Shown: in pieces, positions 45,471 through 53,291 of the stretch
Layout: each line of letters begins with the position of its first letter
Position numbering within the stretch: the stretch's first letter is position 1
Assembly (NCBI RefSeq): GCF_002931235.1
Contig: NZ_PSTT01000009.1
Coordinates: 106,242 to 170,241, forward strand
Direction of reading: 5' to 3'
Source: Subtercola sp. Z020
GTDB taxonomy: Bacteria; Actinomycetota; Actinomycetes; Actinomycetales; Microbacteriaceae
DNA length: 64,000 nucleotides
Made by a program: the position numbers and the translations under genes
The notes under the pieces: generated by a model
Database searches by the model: none
Told to the model about the DNA's origin: nothing
What the model saw: only the letters and a program-made list of their open reading frames with translations

Positions 45471-45870
45471 CGCGGGACACCGTGTGAAGGCCTGTGGGGG
45501 AGTCGGGCGTGAGACGCCCGGCCAGCCGGAACGGCAGGGTGAGGGGCGCATCCGGAGCACCCTGCAGGTACGGCACCATGAGGGTGAACCGCACGTCGAC
45601 GGCACGCTCACCCGGGTCGAGTTCTCCGGCTCCCGTCATGACGAGGCGGTCCTGGATGAACCACCACCCCGGCTCGTCGACGAGGTCTTCCGGGTGCACC
45701 CGGCGCCCGCCGACCACGATGTCGACGGGCGCGAGAGTGTCGTCGATGCTCACCGTCAGAGCGGCGAGGCTCGACAGCGGCATCGAGCGGATCCAGGGCA
45801 ACCCCAGCCGCAGGTCGAATCCGTCGGGCGTCGAGGTCAGGGCATCGTCACGAAGCGCTGTGAGCGTCAT
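45460..45870 (-). CDS. C-glycoside deglycosidase beta-like subunit (DUF6379), divergent copy
   Basis: The 136-residue DUF6379 protein has RLGLPWIRSMPLSSL, the strand FTLMVPYLQG and WWFIQDRLVM. It precedes the alpha gene on the minus strand in the beta-alpha order. The ATG follows AAGGAGACC. Its promoter region holds operator site D, shared with the divergent ThuA-like gene. Confidence 0.82.
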   Translation of the reverse strand: MTLTALRDDALTSTPDGFDLRLGLPWIRSMPLSSLAALTVSIDDTLAPVDIVVGGRRVHPEDLVDEPGWWFIQDRLVMTGAGELDPGERAVDVRFTLMVPYLQGAPDAPLTLPFRLAGRLTPDSPTGLHTVSRDVA

Positions 45871-45905
45871 TGGTCTCCTTCGCAGTTTTGCCTGATTCAG
45901 GTTTG

Positions 45906-45928
45906 CTTCTGTATTAATGATACATAAG
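45906..45928. promoter_or_regulatory. Site D of the shared operator, divergent promoters
   Basis: CTTCTGT (45906-45912) and ACATAAG (45922-45928) match the consensus at 13 of 14 arm positions with a 9-base spacer. It lies between the beta-like subunit gene (start 45870, minus) and the ThuA-like gene (start 45980, plus), so one site can control both. TACGCT at 45933-45938 may be the -10 box of the plus-strand promoter. Confidence 0.7.
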
Positions 45929-45979
45929 CCTCTACGCTAACGGCGAGTAGCACCAGAAGAGACGTCGAGGAGAAACACC

Positions 45980-46849
45980 ATGAGTACTGTCTTGAACGTT
46001 CTGATCCTGTCGGGTCACATGACGATCGAGCACGACAATGAACACCGGAGCTTTCGCGCACACAACCAGTGGCTGACCGCCCTGCTGGAGAACACGGGCC
46101 GATTCACCGTGAGGGTCATCGAAGACCCTCGCGGTCTGGGGCCGGAGACCATCGACAAGTACGACGCTGTCATCGTGGTCTTCGAGGGCCGTGACGGTTA
46201 CCACGACAAGGCTGTCGGTTTCGGCGCCGAGACGGATGCGGCCCTGCTGCGTTTCGTGCACGAACTCGGTCGGGGGATCATCTGGTTCCACGGCTCGGCG
46301 ACGCAGGAGGACGACTGGGGGTACCCCGAGGAGTACAACGTCATGCGCGGCGCGAAGCTCAGCGTGCCCACGGGCCTCCGGCCGCGGCCCTGGGGCGAGG
46401 CTCTGCTGACGACGACGCAGCCGCGTCATGCGATCACCGAGGGTGTCGGGGAGAAGTGGACCGTCACCGGCGACGACATTCTCACCGGGGTCGAGCTGTA
46501 CGACGGCGCGCAAGTGCTGGTGAGCGTCTTCGACGACCTCGAATCGTACGAGAACGCTCCTCGGTGGCCGATGTCGCACTACCCGGTGATGATCCCGGAG
46601 GAAGGCTTGTCGGCTCTGCCCGGGGTGAACACCGACCAGCCGATCGCCTGGATCAACGAATACGGTGCCGGCCGGAGCTTCACGATCACCATCGGCCACG
46701 ACATCGACACCTTCCGGCGTATCGAGTTCATCACCCTCTTCCCCCGCGGCGTCGAGTGGGCGGCGACCGGCGCGGTCACCCTGCAGGGCCCGGATCGCCG
46801 GGGCGATCGCCGATTCCTGCCCTGGCCGTACTACAACCACGAAGGCTGA
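45980..46849 (+). CDS. ThuA-like (trehalose utilization) domain protein
   Basis: The 289-residue protein has the ThuA class I glutamine-amidotransferase-like fold: LNVLILSGHMTIEHD at the N terminus, YDAVIVVFEGRDGY, the segment GRGIIWFHGSA and later YGAGRSFTITIGHD. ThuA-type proteins work with ThuB dehydrogenases in 3-keto sugar metabolism. GAGGAG precedes the ATG. It is a single-gene unit under operator site D. Catalytic role not certain. Confidence 0.85.
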   Translation: MSTVLNVLILSGHMTIEHDNEHRSFRAHNQWLTALLENTGRFTVRVIEDPRGLGPETIDKYDAVIVVFEGRDGYHDKAVGFGAETDAALLRFVHELGRGIIWFHGSATQEDDWGYPEEYNVMRGAKLSVPTGLRPRPWGEALLTTTQPRHAITEGVGEKWTVTGDDILTGVELYDGAQVLVSVFDDLESYENAPRWPMSHYPVMIPEEGLSALPGVNTDQPIAWINEYGAGRSFTITIGHDIDTFRRIEFITLFPRGVEWAATGAVTLQGPDRRGDRRFLPWPYYNHEG

Positions 46850-46851
46850 CG

Positions 46852-46865
46852 GCCGGGGCGCCGGC
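46852..46865. terminator. Short hairpin between convergent ThuA-like and ROK genes
   Basis: GCCGG (46852-46856) and CCGGC (46861-46865) with a GGCG loop sit in the 19-base gap between the two stops; flanking TGAC and GTCA can add pairs. Short and without a T run, so only a possible terminator. Confidence 0.35.
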
Positions 46866-46868
46866 GGG

Positions 46869-48149
46869 TCAGGCCGCTACGCGCACGCCTTCGATGGTGG
46901 GTCGCCCCTCGGCGAACCAGCGGGGGAACGTGGCGTCGAAGAGCTGCTCGATGGCCAGCTCGGCACCGCCGCGCAGCGGCTCCTTCTCGTCGCCGACAGA
47001 GCGCACGAGGCTGAGGTCGCGGGTGGCGAGCGGCAGCGACAGCTCGTAGACCCGGCGGCGCACCTCGGCCAGGAAGATCTCGCCCGCGGCGGAGACCGAG
47101 CCGCCGATCACGATGACGTTCGGGTTGAACATGTTCACGAGCGCGGCGATCGATTCGCCGACGAGCGCCGCGGAGTGGTGCACGAGGGAGATGGCGAGCG
47201 CGTCTCCGTCTTGCGCGGCGACAGCGATGGCCTCGGGCGTGATCGCGTCGCCGGCGGTGAGCTGGGCGGCGAGCATCCCACCCGCGCCGTTCTCGATGTC
47301 GCGAACGGCGCGGCGCACCAGCGCCCAGCCGCCCGCCTCTGCCTCGAGGCAGCCGACCTTGCCGCACCGGCACGGTTCGTTCGAGTCGCGCACGCGCACG
47401 TGACCGATGTCGCCCGCTGCACCGTTCGCCCCGCGATGCAGCCGCCCGCGGGAGAGCAGACCGGCCCCGATGCCGCTGCCGACTTTGCAGTAGATGAGGT
47501 CGATGGGTTCGTCGCGCCGGCGTCGTCGTTCGGCCAGCGTCAGCAGGTTGACGTCGTTGTCGACCCACACCGGTGCGTCGAACCGCTGCTCGAAGCGCCG
47601 GCGGATGTCGAACCCGTTCCAGCCCGGCATGATGGGCGGAGCCACGGGCGACCCGCTCTCGAAGTCGACGGGGCCGGGAACGCCGACCGAGACAGCCCAG
47701 ATGGGGCGGTCGGGTTCGTCGGCCAGCAACTCGTCGATCATCGTGAGGGCCGTGTCGAGGGTGGCCGCCGGCCCGCGGGCGATGTCCCACTCGCGGTGGG
47801 TCTGCGACGTCACGGTTCCATCGAGGCCGGCGACGCCGACCCGGATGTGCAGGGCGCCGAGTGCGCAGATGATGATGTGCGCCTGGTCGGAGCGGAAGCG
47901 GAGGGTGCGCGGCGCCCGGCCGCCGGAGGACTGGCCGAAATCGCCGTCTTCGAGGAACCCCGCGTCGATCGCGGCATCCACCCGCTGGGTCACGACGCCG
48001 CGACCGAGCCCGGTGAGGCGGCCGATGTCGGGGCGCGTGACGGCCTCCTCGGTGCGGACCAGGTTGATGATGCGCAACAAGCTGGTGATCTCGTCGGTCT
48101 GTGCGCCGAAGCGCAGGGAGGATTCACGGGCCATGATCGATTTTGACAC
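46869..48149 (-). CDS. ROK-family transcriptional repressor (NagC/XylR type)
   Basis: A 426-residue ROK regulator: N-terminal winged helix-turn-helix (AVTRPDIGRLTGLGRGVVTQRV), then the sugar-kinase fold with GVPGPVDF and WVDNDVNLLTLAE. The zinc site is GHVRVRD followed by CRCGKVGCLEAEAG. The GTG at 48149 has GGGGC upstream; the ATG at 48134 is an alternative without a ribosome site. Site E of the shared operator lies between it and the divergent Gfo/Idh gene, which fits autoregulation. I infer that it senses a free sugar or keto sugar and represses the C-glycoside regulon. Confidence 0.9.
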   Translation of the reverse strand: MSKSIMARESSLRFGAQTDEITSLLRIINLVRTEEAVTRPDIGRLTGLGRGVVTQRVDAAIDAGFLEDGDFGQSSGGRAPRTLRFRSDQAHIIICALGALHIRVGVAGLDGTVTSQTHREWDIARGPAATLDTALTMIDELLADEPDRPIWAVSVGVPGPVDFESGSPVAPPIMPGWNGFDIRRRFEQRFDAPVWVDNDVNLLTLAERRRRRDEPIDLIYCKVGSGIGAGLLSRGRLHRGANGAAGDIGHVRVRDSNEPCRCGKVGCLEAEAGGWALVRRAVRDIENGAGGMLAAQLTAGDAITPEAIAVAAQDGDALAISLVHHSAALVGESIAALVNMFNPNVIVIGGSVSAAGEIFLAEVRRRVYELSLPLATRDLSLVRSVGDEKEPLRGGAELAIEQLFDATFPRWFAEGRPTIEGVRVAA

Positions 48150-48203
48150 AGGCTGTGCCCCGAAGAGTCGCCAACCCGCCCGCTATGGACGCAGACGGCA
48201 GAA

Positions 48204-48226
48204 CTTAGGCATAATTGCGACAAAAG
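48204..48226. promoter_or_regulatory. Site E of the shared operator at the ROK gene
   Basis: CTTAGGC (48204-48210) and ACAAAAG (48220-48226) match the consensus at 11 of 14 positions with a 9-base spacer. It lies 55 bases upstream of the ROK GTG and 15 bases before the Gfo/Idh ATG at 48242, so binding would block both. No clear -10 box follows at the usual distance, which makes this copy weaker than A, C, D and F. Confidence 0.52.
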
Positions 48227-48241
48227 AGAGCGGGTCGTGTC

Positions 48242-49282
48242 ATGGTCTACGGAGTCGGGGTGATCGGTGCCGGTGCCGGCGTCGCAGCACTCCATCTGCC
48301 GACCCTCGGCCTGCTCGATGACATCTTCGGCGTGGTCCACATCACCGACTCCGGCAGCGGGCGCGCAGAGGCGCTCGCCTCGCCCCTCGGTGCGCGCTGG
48401 TCGACAGGGGAGGAACACCTCGTCGCCGACCCCGACGTCGACGTCGTGCTGATCTGCAGTCCGCCCGGGGAACACGCGCGCCAGATCCTGGCTGCCGTCG
48501 CCGCAGGAAAACGCGCCGTCTTCTGTGAGAAGCCGCTGGCTCTCACGGCCGACGAGGTCGATCGCGTCATCGAGGCCGCTCGAACGAGCGGGACAGTGCT
48601 GATGGTCGGCACCAATCATCTCTTCGACTTCGCCTGGGGCCGCGCCAAGCATCACCTGCTCGCAGCGCGGTCGCCGGTGCGGACGGTCTCCGTTGCGCTC
48701 TCCCTGCCGCCGAACACCCGGTACCACGAAGCGGTCGCCGAGCTCGATGGGGCGCCGGCAGCGCCGCGCCCCCGGCCCGATATGAGTGATCCGGATGTCG
48801 TCGCCGGCATGGTCTGGCAGCTCGTCTCGGGCCTCGCCGTGCACGACCTGCCTGCGCTCCGCGACCTTGCGCCGGTCTTCGAGCATGTCGTCTTCGCCCG
48901 GGCCGCCGCGCCCGTCGGCTATCTGCTCGCCTACCGGGCGAGCGGCGTGCTCATTCAGCTGGCTGCGGTGATGCACCCGGAGGGAGCCGATGCGCTCTGG
49001 CGTATGACGATCGCGACCGAGCACGACCGTATCGAGGTCGCCTTTCCGCCGGCGTTCGTGCACGCCGGCAGCGCGACGGTGAGCGTGCGGGGCATCGACG
49101 GCCGGCGCACGACCTACTCGCGGGCGTCCGACGACGGCTACCTCTCGGAGTGGCGGGCCTTCGCCGGACTGCTGTCGGGCTCGGAGCCGGTCGAATACGA
49201 CGAGCTGCGAGCCGACGCCCTCTACGGCATCGCCGTGGCCGACGCGGCCGCGGAGCGAGTGAAGCACGAGGCGACCCGGTGA
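48242..49282 (+). CDS. Gfo/Idh/MocA-family oxidoreductase (second)
   Basis: A 346-residue protein: Rossmann motif YGVGVIGAGAGVAALHLPTL, the cofactor block VVLICSPPGEHARQIL, and FCEKPLALTADE. Its C-terminal part is less like typical sugar dehydrogenases. I chose the ATG at 48242 because a TTG 27 bases earlier would lie inside operator site E. It overlaps the next gene as GTGA. A role in keto sugar conversion is inferred from family and position. Confidence 0.83.
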   Translation: MVYGVGVIGAGAGVAALHLPTLGLLDDIFGVVHITDSGSGRAEALASPLGARWSTGEEHLVADPDVDVVLICSPPGEHARQILAAVAAGKRAVFCEKPLALTADEVDRVIEAARTSGTVLMVGTNHLFDFAWGRAKHHLLAARSPVRTVSVALSLPPNTRYHEAVAELDGAPAAPRPRPDMSDPDVVAGMVWQLVSGLAVHDLPALRDLAPVFEHVVFARAAAPVGYLLAYRASGVLIQLAAVMHPEGADALWRMTIATEHDRIEVAFPPAFVHAGSATVSVRGIDGRRTTYSRASDDGYLSEWRAFAGLLSGSEPVEYDELRADALYGIAVADAAAERVKHEATR

Positions 49283-50097
49283 CGGTGCGGGTCTTCGCCG
49301 ACCATGCCGCGTACCGTCAGGCACTCGGCGGTTTCGCGCGGAGTGCGACGGCGGTGCTGACCGCGCACGACTCCGTCGCCGCCCTGTCGGGCGAGGGGGA
49401 GTGGCCGACGCGCGTCGAGGAGGCCGCCCGCGCAGGTGCCGTCGTCGCCGTGGTCGACGACCCGGCCGCCGTGTCGCAGGAGGCGCTCGACGGGCTGGGC
49501 GCGCTGGCAATGCCGATCGTTCTTCAGCGCCCTCGGCTGCGACACGACCTCGCCGGTGCCGCGACCTCGGCCCGGGGCGGCAGCACGGTGCGCGCGGTCG
49601 TCGTGGAGTGCGCAGGCGGCGAGCACGAGCGGGCCGGGCTGCTCGCCGACGCCGTCGGCTGGGCCAGGGAGTTCGCGGGCGGCGAGCTGATGCTGCGTTC
49701 TGCCGAGGGCACGGCCGGTGGGCTGGTCTGCCTGCTCGAAGGCCCGGGCGGGCTGCCGGTCACCGTCATGTTCACCGGGCTCGATGCCCCGCGGGCGGGT
49801 GGCCTGGTCCGCGTCAGTGTGCTGGGCGAGACGCGCAGCGAGGTGAGTGTCGATCCGGTCGCCGGAGTGGCCGACCTCGACACCGTCACGGCAGCGGGAA
49901 CGCTGCGGGCAGCGCCGCGCCACGAGTCGTCGCATCGAGGTGCACTCGGTCGCGGCATCCGTGCCGCCCGGGCCGGTGACAGCGGGCACGATCGGCCCGA
50001 GGGCCAGCCCCTCGACCGCCCGCACGACCTCGACAACCTGCGGCACGACAGCGCCCTGGCAGCGGAGATCCTCGACGTGGCGCATCGACCGCGCTGA
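49279..50097 (+). CDS. Uncharacterised protein paired with Gfo/Idh dehydrogenase
   Basis: I do not recognise this 272-residue protein. The first half alternates strands and helices in a Rossmann-like pattern (TAVLTAHDSVAAL, then GAVVAVVDDPAAV and AMPIVLQRPRLRHDL). The second half has a beta-rich part (VRVSVLGETRSEVSVDP) similar in layout to the C-terminal domain of Gfo/Idh enzymes. No glycine motif or EKP motif is visible, so it may be a degenerate, non-catalytic partner of the dehydrogenase upstream, to which it is coupled by a GTGA overlap. It has no signal peptide or membrane segment. Confidence 0.75.
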   Translation: MTVRVFADHAAYRQALGGFARSATAVLTAHDSVAALSGEGEWPTRVEEAARAGAVVAVVDDPAAVSQEALDGLGALAMPIVLQRPRLRHDLAGAATSARGGSTVRAVVVECAGGEHERAGLLADAVGWAREFAGGELMLRSAEGTAGGLVCLLEGPGGLPVTVMFTGLDAPRAGGLVRVSVLGETRSEVSVDPVAGVADLDTVTAAGTLRAAPRHESSHRGALGRGIRAARAGDSGHDRPEGQPLDRPHDLDNLRHDSALAAEILDVAHRPR

Positions 50098-50197
50098 TTC
50101 GGATCATCGGCGATATGTGGTTCCCTGATACCCCGCCGCCTGACGAGACTTGTTCTACTGGCTGCCCCGGGCTCCGTGCCCCCTGAAAGGATCAACG

Positions 50198-51217
50198 ATG
50201 ATCAAGCTTCTCTCCCACCTCTCGTACGTGGCGATCACGTCACCCGACGTCGAGGCGTCGGTCGACTTCTACGTCAATAAGGTCGGACTCACCGTGGTCG
50301 ACCGCGTCGAGGGCGCCGTGTACCTGCGCTGCTGGGGTGACTACTACGCGTACAGCGTCGTCGTCGTGCCGGGCGACGAACCCTCGCTCGAGACGATGGC
50401 CTGGCGCACGTCGAGCGCCGAAGCCCTCGACGAGGCTGCGCAGCGCATCGAGGAGGCCGGCGTGACCGGCGAGTGGGTCGAGGTGCCGCAGATCGGCCGC
50501 GCCTACCGCTTCACCGGCCCCTTCGGCCACAGCATGACCCTGCACTGGGATGTCACCCGCCACCAGGAGACCGAGGGCGAGGCTGCGTCGATCTACCCCG
50601 ACCGCCCGTCGCGCCGCAGCACCGTCGCCGGCGCCCCGCGCCAGCTCGACCATGTGACCGTCGCCGCGAGCGACGTCGACGGTTTCGCGAAGTGGTACAA
50701 CGACGTGCTGGGCTTTCGCATCATGGCCCGCACTGTGCTCGACGAGGCGCCCATCTCGGTGTTCTCGGTGCTCACCACGAACGAGAAGAGCCATGACCTC
50801 GGCGTCGTGCTCGACGGTTCGAGCCGCGCCGGTCGCGTCAACCACTACGCGTTCTGGTCCGACACCCGCGAAGAAGTGCTGATCGCCGCCGACGTGCTGA
50901 TGGAGCAGGGCTACCCGATCGAGTACGGCCCCTCGATCCACGGCATCGGCGAGCAGGTCTTCCTCTACTACCGCGAGCCCTCGGGGCTCCGCATCGAGCT
51001 CAACACCGGTGGCTACCGCAACTACGTACCCGACTGGGAGCCGAACACCTGGAAGCCGTCGCTCGGCTCGAACAACTTCTACCGCAACGGCGCGATGCCG
51101 ATGTCGATGACCGAGTCGTTCCCGCCCGCCGACGGCCCGAGCGCCACCGAAGAGGGTGTGCCCGACGAGATCAAGCACGCCCTGCTGAACCCGTACGCCG
51201 AGCAGGGTCGGGGCTGA
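50198..51217 (+). CDS. Extradiol ring-cleavage dioxygenase (type I, VOC fold)
   Basis: A 339-residue two-domain VOC protein like catechol 2,3-dioxygenases. The C-terminal domain has the Fe(II) ligands H152 (LDHVTVAA), H216 (VNHYAFW) and E267 (LRIELNTGG). The N-terminal domain (LSYVAITSPDVEASVDFY) is the non-catalytic repeat. The ATG at 50198 follows AAAGGATC. It starts the ring-degradation run; the FAH hydrolase, cyclase, hydroxylase and decarboxylase genes follow with 4-base overlaps or short gaps. Substrate probably a polyhydroxylated ring from an aglycone. Confidence 0.9.
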   Translation: MIKLLSHLSYVAITSPDVEASVDFYVNKVGLTVVDRVEGAVYLRCWGDYYAYSVVVVPGDEPSLETMAWRTSSAEALDEAAQRIEEAGVTGEWVEVPQIGRAYRFTGPFGHSMTLHWDVTRHQETEGEAASIYPDRPSRRSTVAGAPRQLDHVTVAASDVDGFAKWYNDVLGFRIMARTVLDEAPISVFSVLTTNEKSHDLGVVLDGSSRAGRVNHYAFWSDTREEVLIAADVLMEQGYPIEYGPSIHGIGEQVFLYYREPSGLRIELNTGGYRNYVPDWEPNTWKPSLGSNNFYRNGAMPMSMTESFPPADGPSATEEGVPDEIKHALLNPYAEQGRG

Positions 51218-51219
51218 CC

Positions 51220-52209
51220 GTGGCGCACACCGACGGGTTCACCGCCCCCTTCGCGCTGGCGCGCTACCGCGACGGCGACGAGGTGCGGCTCGGGCTGGTG
51301 GCGGGCGACCGCCTCCGGCCGCTCGGCCCCGACGACCTCGGCGCACCCGACCTCAACGCGTTCCTGGCCGGCGCCGACTGGGCGCGGCTCGAACGGCTGG
51401 CTGCAGACACGGCAGGTTCGGCAGACGGCGCCGGCGAATGGATGCCGTTGGCCGACGTCGTGCTCACCGCCCCCGTCGAACCGCGCCAGGTTCTGCAAGC
51501 CGGCGCGAACTACCGCCAGCACGTCATCGAACTCGTCGCGGCCGGCCTGACGCAGGACGGATCGCGCACCCCCGACGAGGCCCGCGCCTTCGCGGCGGAG
51601 ATGATGGACAAGCGGGCCGCCCACGGCGACCCCTACTTCTTCATCGGCCTGCCCGCCTGCGTCGTGGGCGACGACGTCGACCTGGTGCTGCCGTCGTACA
51701 GCACCGTGCACGACTGGGAGCTCGAGCTCGCCATCGTGATCGGTGCCCCCGCGTTCCGCGTCAGCCGCGACGACGCGCTGAAGCACGTGGCCGGGTACAC
51801 GATCGTCAACGACATCACGACGCGCGACCTCGTCTTTCGCAAAGACATGAAGGAGATCGGCACCGACTGGTACCGCGCCAAGAACGCGCCCGGCTTTCTG
51901 CCGACCGGCCCGTTCCTGGTTCCGGCGCAGTTCGTCGATGTCGACACGGCGACGGTGGAGCTGAAGCTGAACGGTGAGACGAAGCAGAACGGCTCGACGA
52001 GCGACCTGCTCTTCGGCATCGCGGCCCTCATCTCGGGTGCGTCGGAGACGATGCCGCTGCTGCCCGGCGACCTGCTGCTCACCGGCAGCCCCGCCGGCAA
52101 CGGCCAGCACTGGAAGAGATTCCTTCAAGACGGCGACGTGATGACCGGTTCGATCACCGGCCTCGGAACGCAGAACGTGCGTTCTGTCGCAGAACCGGTC
52201 GCATCGTGA
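51220..52209 (+). CDS. Fumarylacetoacetate hydrolase-family enzyme
   Basis: The 329-residue protein has the FAH fold with the metal acids in HDWELELAIVIG, then YTIVNDITTRDL and LLTGSPAGNG. FAH-family enzymes hydrolyse C-C bonds or hydrate/decarboxylate products of extradiol cleavage. It starts 2 bases after the dioxygenase gene with a GTG. FAH pairs with extradiol enzymes in flavonoid and aromatic pathways, so it likely acts on the ring-cleavage product. Confidence 0.88.
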   Translation: MAHTDGFTAPFALARYRDGDEVRLGLVAGDRLRPLGPDDLGAPDLNAFLAGADWARLERLAADTAGSADGAGEWMPLADVVLTAPVEPRQVLQAGANYRQHVIELVAAGLTQDGSRTPDEARAFAAEMMDKRAAHGDPYFFIGLPACVVGDDVDLVLPSYSTVHDWELELAIVIGAPAFRVSRDDALKHVAGYTIVNDITTRDLVFRKDMKEIGTDWYRAKNAPGFLPTGPFLVPAQFVDVDTATVELKLNGETKQNGSTSDLLFGIAALISGASETMPLLPGDLLLTGSPAGNGQHWKRFLQDGDVMTGSITGLGTQNVRSVAEPVAS

Positions 52210-53204
52210 CCGCTCCTGCCGAGCATCCGGAAGCCCTCGACCGGAGCGACCCCGAGGCCGAGATCGCGGCGCGCGCCGAGGCCTACCGCAACTGGGGCCG
52301 CTGGGGCGACGACGACGTGCTCGGCACACTCAACTTCGTCACGGAGGCGAAGCGCCGGCAGGCTGCTGCGCTGGTGACCGACGGCACGGTCGTCTCGCTC
52401 ACCCAGTCGTTCGACATGAACGGTCCGCAGAAGGGCTGGCGCCGGCGCACCAACCCGGTGCACACGATGCTCGACACGGGAACGGATGCCGAACGCGGCA
52501 ACCAGGGGTTTCCGCACGGTATCGGGGGCGCCGACGACATCGTCGCGATGCCGCTGCAGTGCTCCACCCAGTGGGACGGACTCGGCCACATCTTCGACCA
52601 CGGCTTCGCGTGGAACGGGCGGCGCGCCGGCGACGTGGTGACCAGCGACGGCGACCTGGTGACGGGTATCGAGCACGCGAAGGCCGCCGGCGTCTCGCGC
52701 GGCGTGCTGCTCGACCTCGGCCGGCACCTGTTCCCCGAGACCGGCGAACTGCCCGACGGCTACGCGATCACCGCCGCCGACCTCGACGCCTGCATCGCCG
52801 CCCAGGGCGAGACGAGCGCGGTCGGCACGGGCGACATGGTCGTCGTGCGCACCGGGCAACTCACCCGGGCGAAGCGCGACGGCTGGGGCGACTACGCCGG
52901 CGGGCCCGCGCCCGGGCTCTCGCTGACGACGGCCGGCTGGATCCACCGCACAGAGGTCGCGGCGATCGCGACCGATACCTGGGGGTTCGAGGTGCGCCCG
53001 AACGAGTTCGATGTGGCGGCCTTCCAGCCGCTGCACCAGGTGGCGATCCCGAACATCGGGCTCACCATCGGCGAGCTGTGGGACCTGGATGCGCTGGCCG
53101 AGTCGTGCCTCGCCCGTCACAGCTACGAGTTCCTGCTCGTCGCCTCGCCACTGGCCATCACCGGGGCGGTCGGTTCGCCGATCAACCCCGTCGCGATCTT
53201 CTGA
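52206..53204 (+). CDS. Cyclase-family (kynurenine formamidase-like) hydrolase
   Basis: A 332-residue metal hydrolase of the cyclase family: GRWGDDDVLGTLNFV at the start, the metal motif STQWDGLGHIFDHG in place of the common HxGTHxDxPxH, and RGVLLDLGRHL. Members hydrolyse lactones, formamides or related bonds. GTG start in a GTGA overlap with the FAH gene. The exact step is unknown. Confidence 0.85.
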   Translation: MTAPAEHPEALDRSDPEAEIAARAEAYRNWGRWGDDDVLGTLNFVTEAKRRQAAALVTDGTVVSLTQSFDMNGPQKGWRRRTNPVHTMLDTGTDAERGNQGFPHGIGGADDIVAMPLQCSTQWDGLGHIFDHGFAWNGRRAGDVVTSDGDLVTGIEHAKAAGVSRGVLLDLGRHLFPETGELPDGYAITAADLDACIAAQGETSAVGTGDMVVVRTGQLTRAKRDGWGDYAGGPAPGLSLTTAGWIHRTEVAAIATDTWGFEVRPNEFDVAAFQPLHQVAIPNIGLTIGELWDLDALAESCLARHSYEFLLVASPLAITGAVGSPINPVAIF

Positions 53205-53205
53205 G

Positions 53206-53263
53206 ACACCGCAGCACCTGAACACCGCAGCACCCGAACACCGCAGCACCCGAACACCGAACG
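53206..53263. repeat. Intergenic 16-base tandem repeat
   Basis: The unit ACACCGCAGCACCTGA / ACACCGCAGCACCCGA occurs three times (53206-53221, 53222-53237, 53238-53253) and partly a fourth time to 53263, between the cyclase-like gene and the FAD hydroxylase gene. No spacers, so it is not CRISPR. No hairpin is obvious. It may have arisen by slippage. Confidence 0.8.
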
Positions 53264-53291
53264 CAAGACCACAGAACAGAGAGGTTCTGAC

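Noticed and set aside
50098..50197. Half-site ATATGT in the gap before the dioxygenase gene as a seventh operator
   Set aside because: Only one arm fits; the sequence at the expected position of the second arm shares one base with the consensus.
53206..53263. Possible CRISPR array
   Set aside because: Units are 16 bases and directly joined without spacers, and there are no cas genes.
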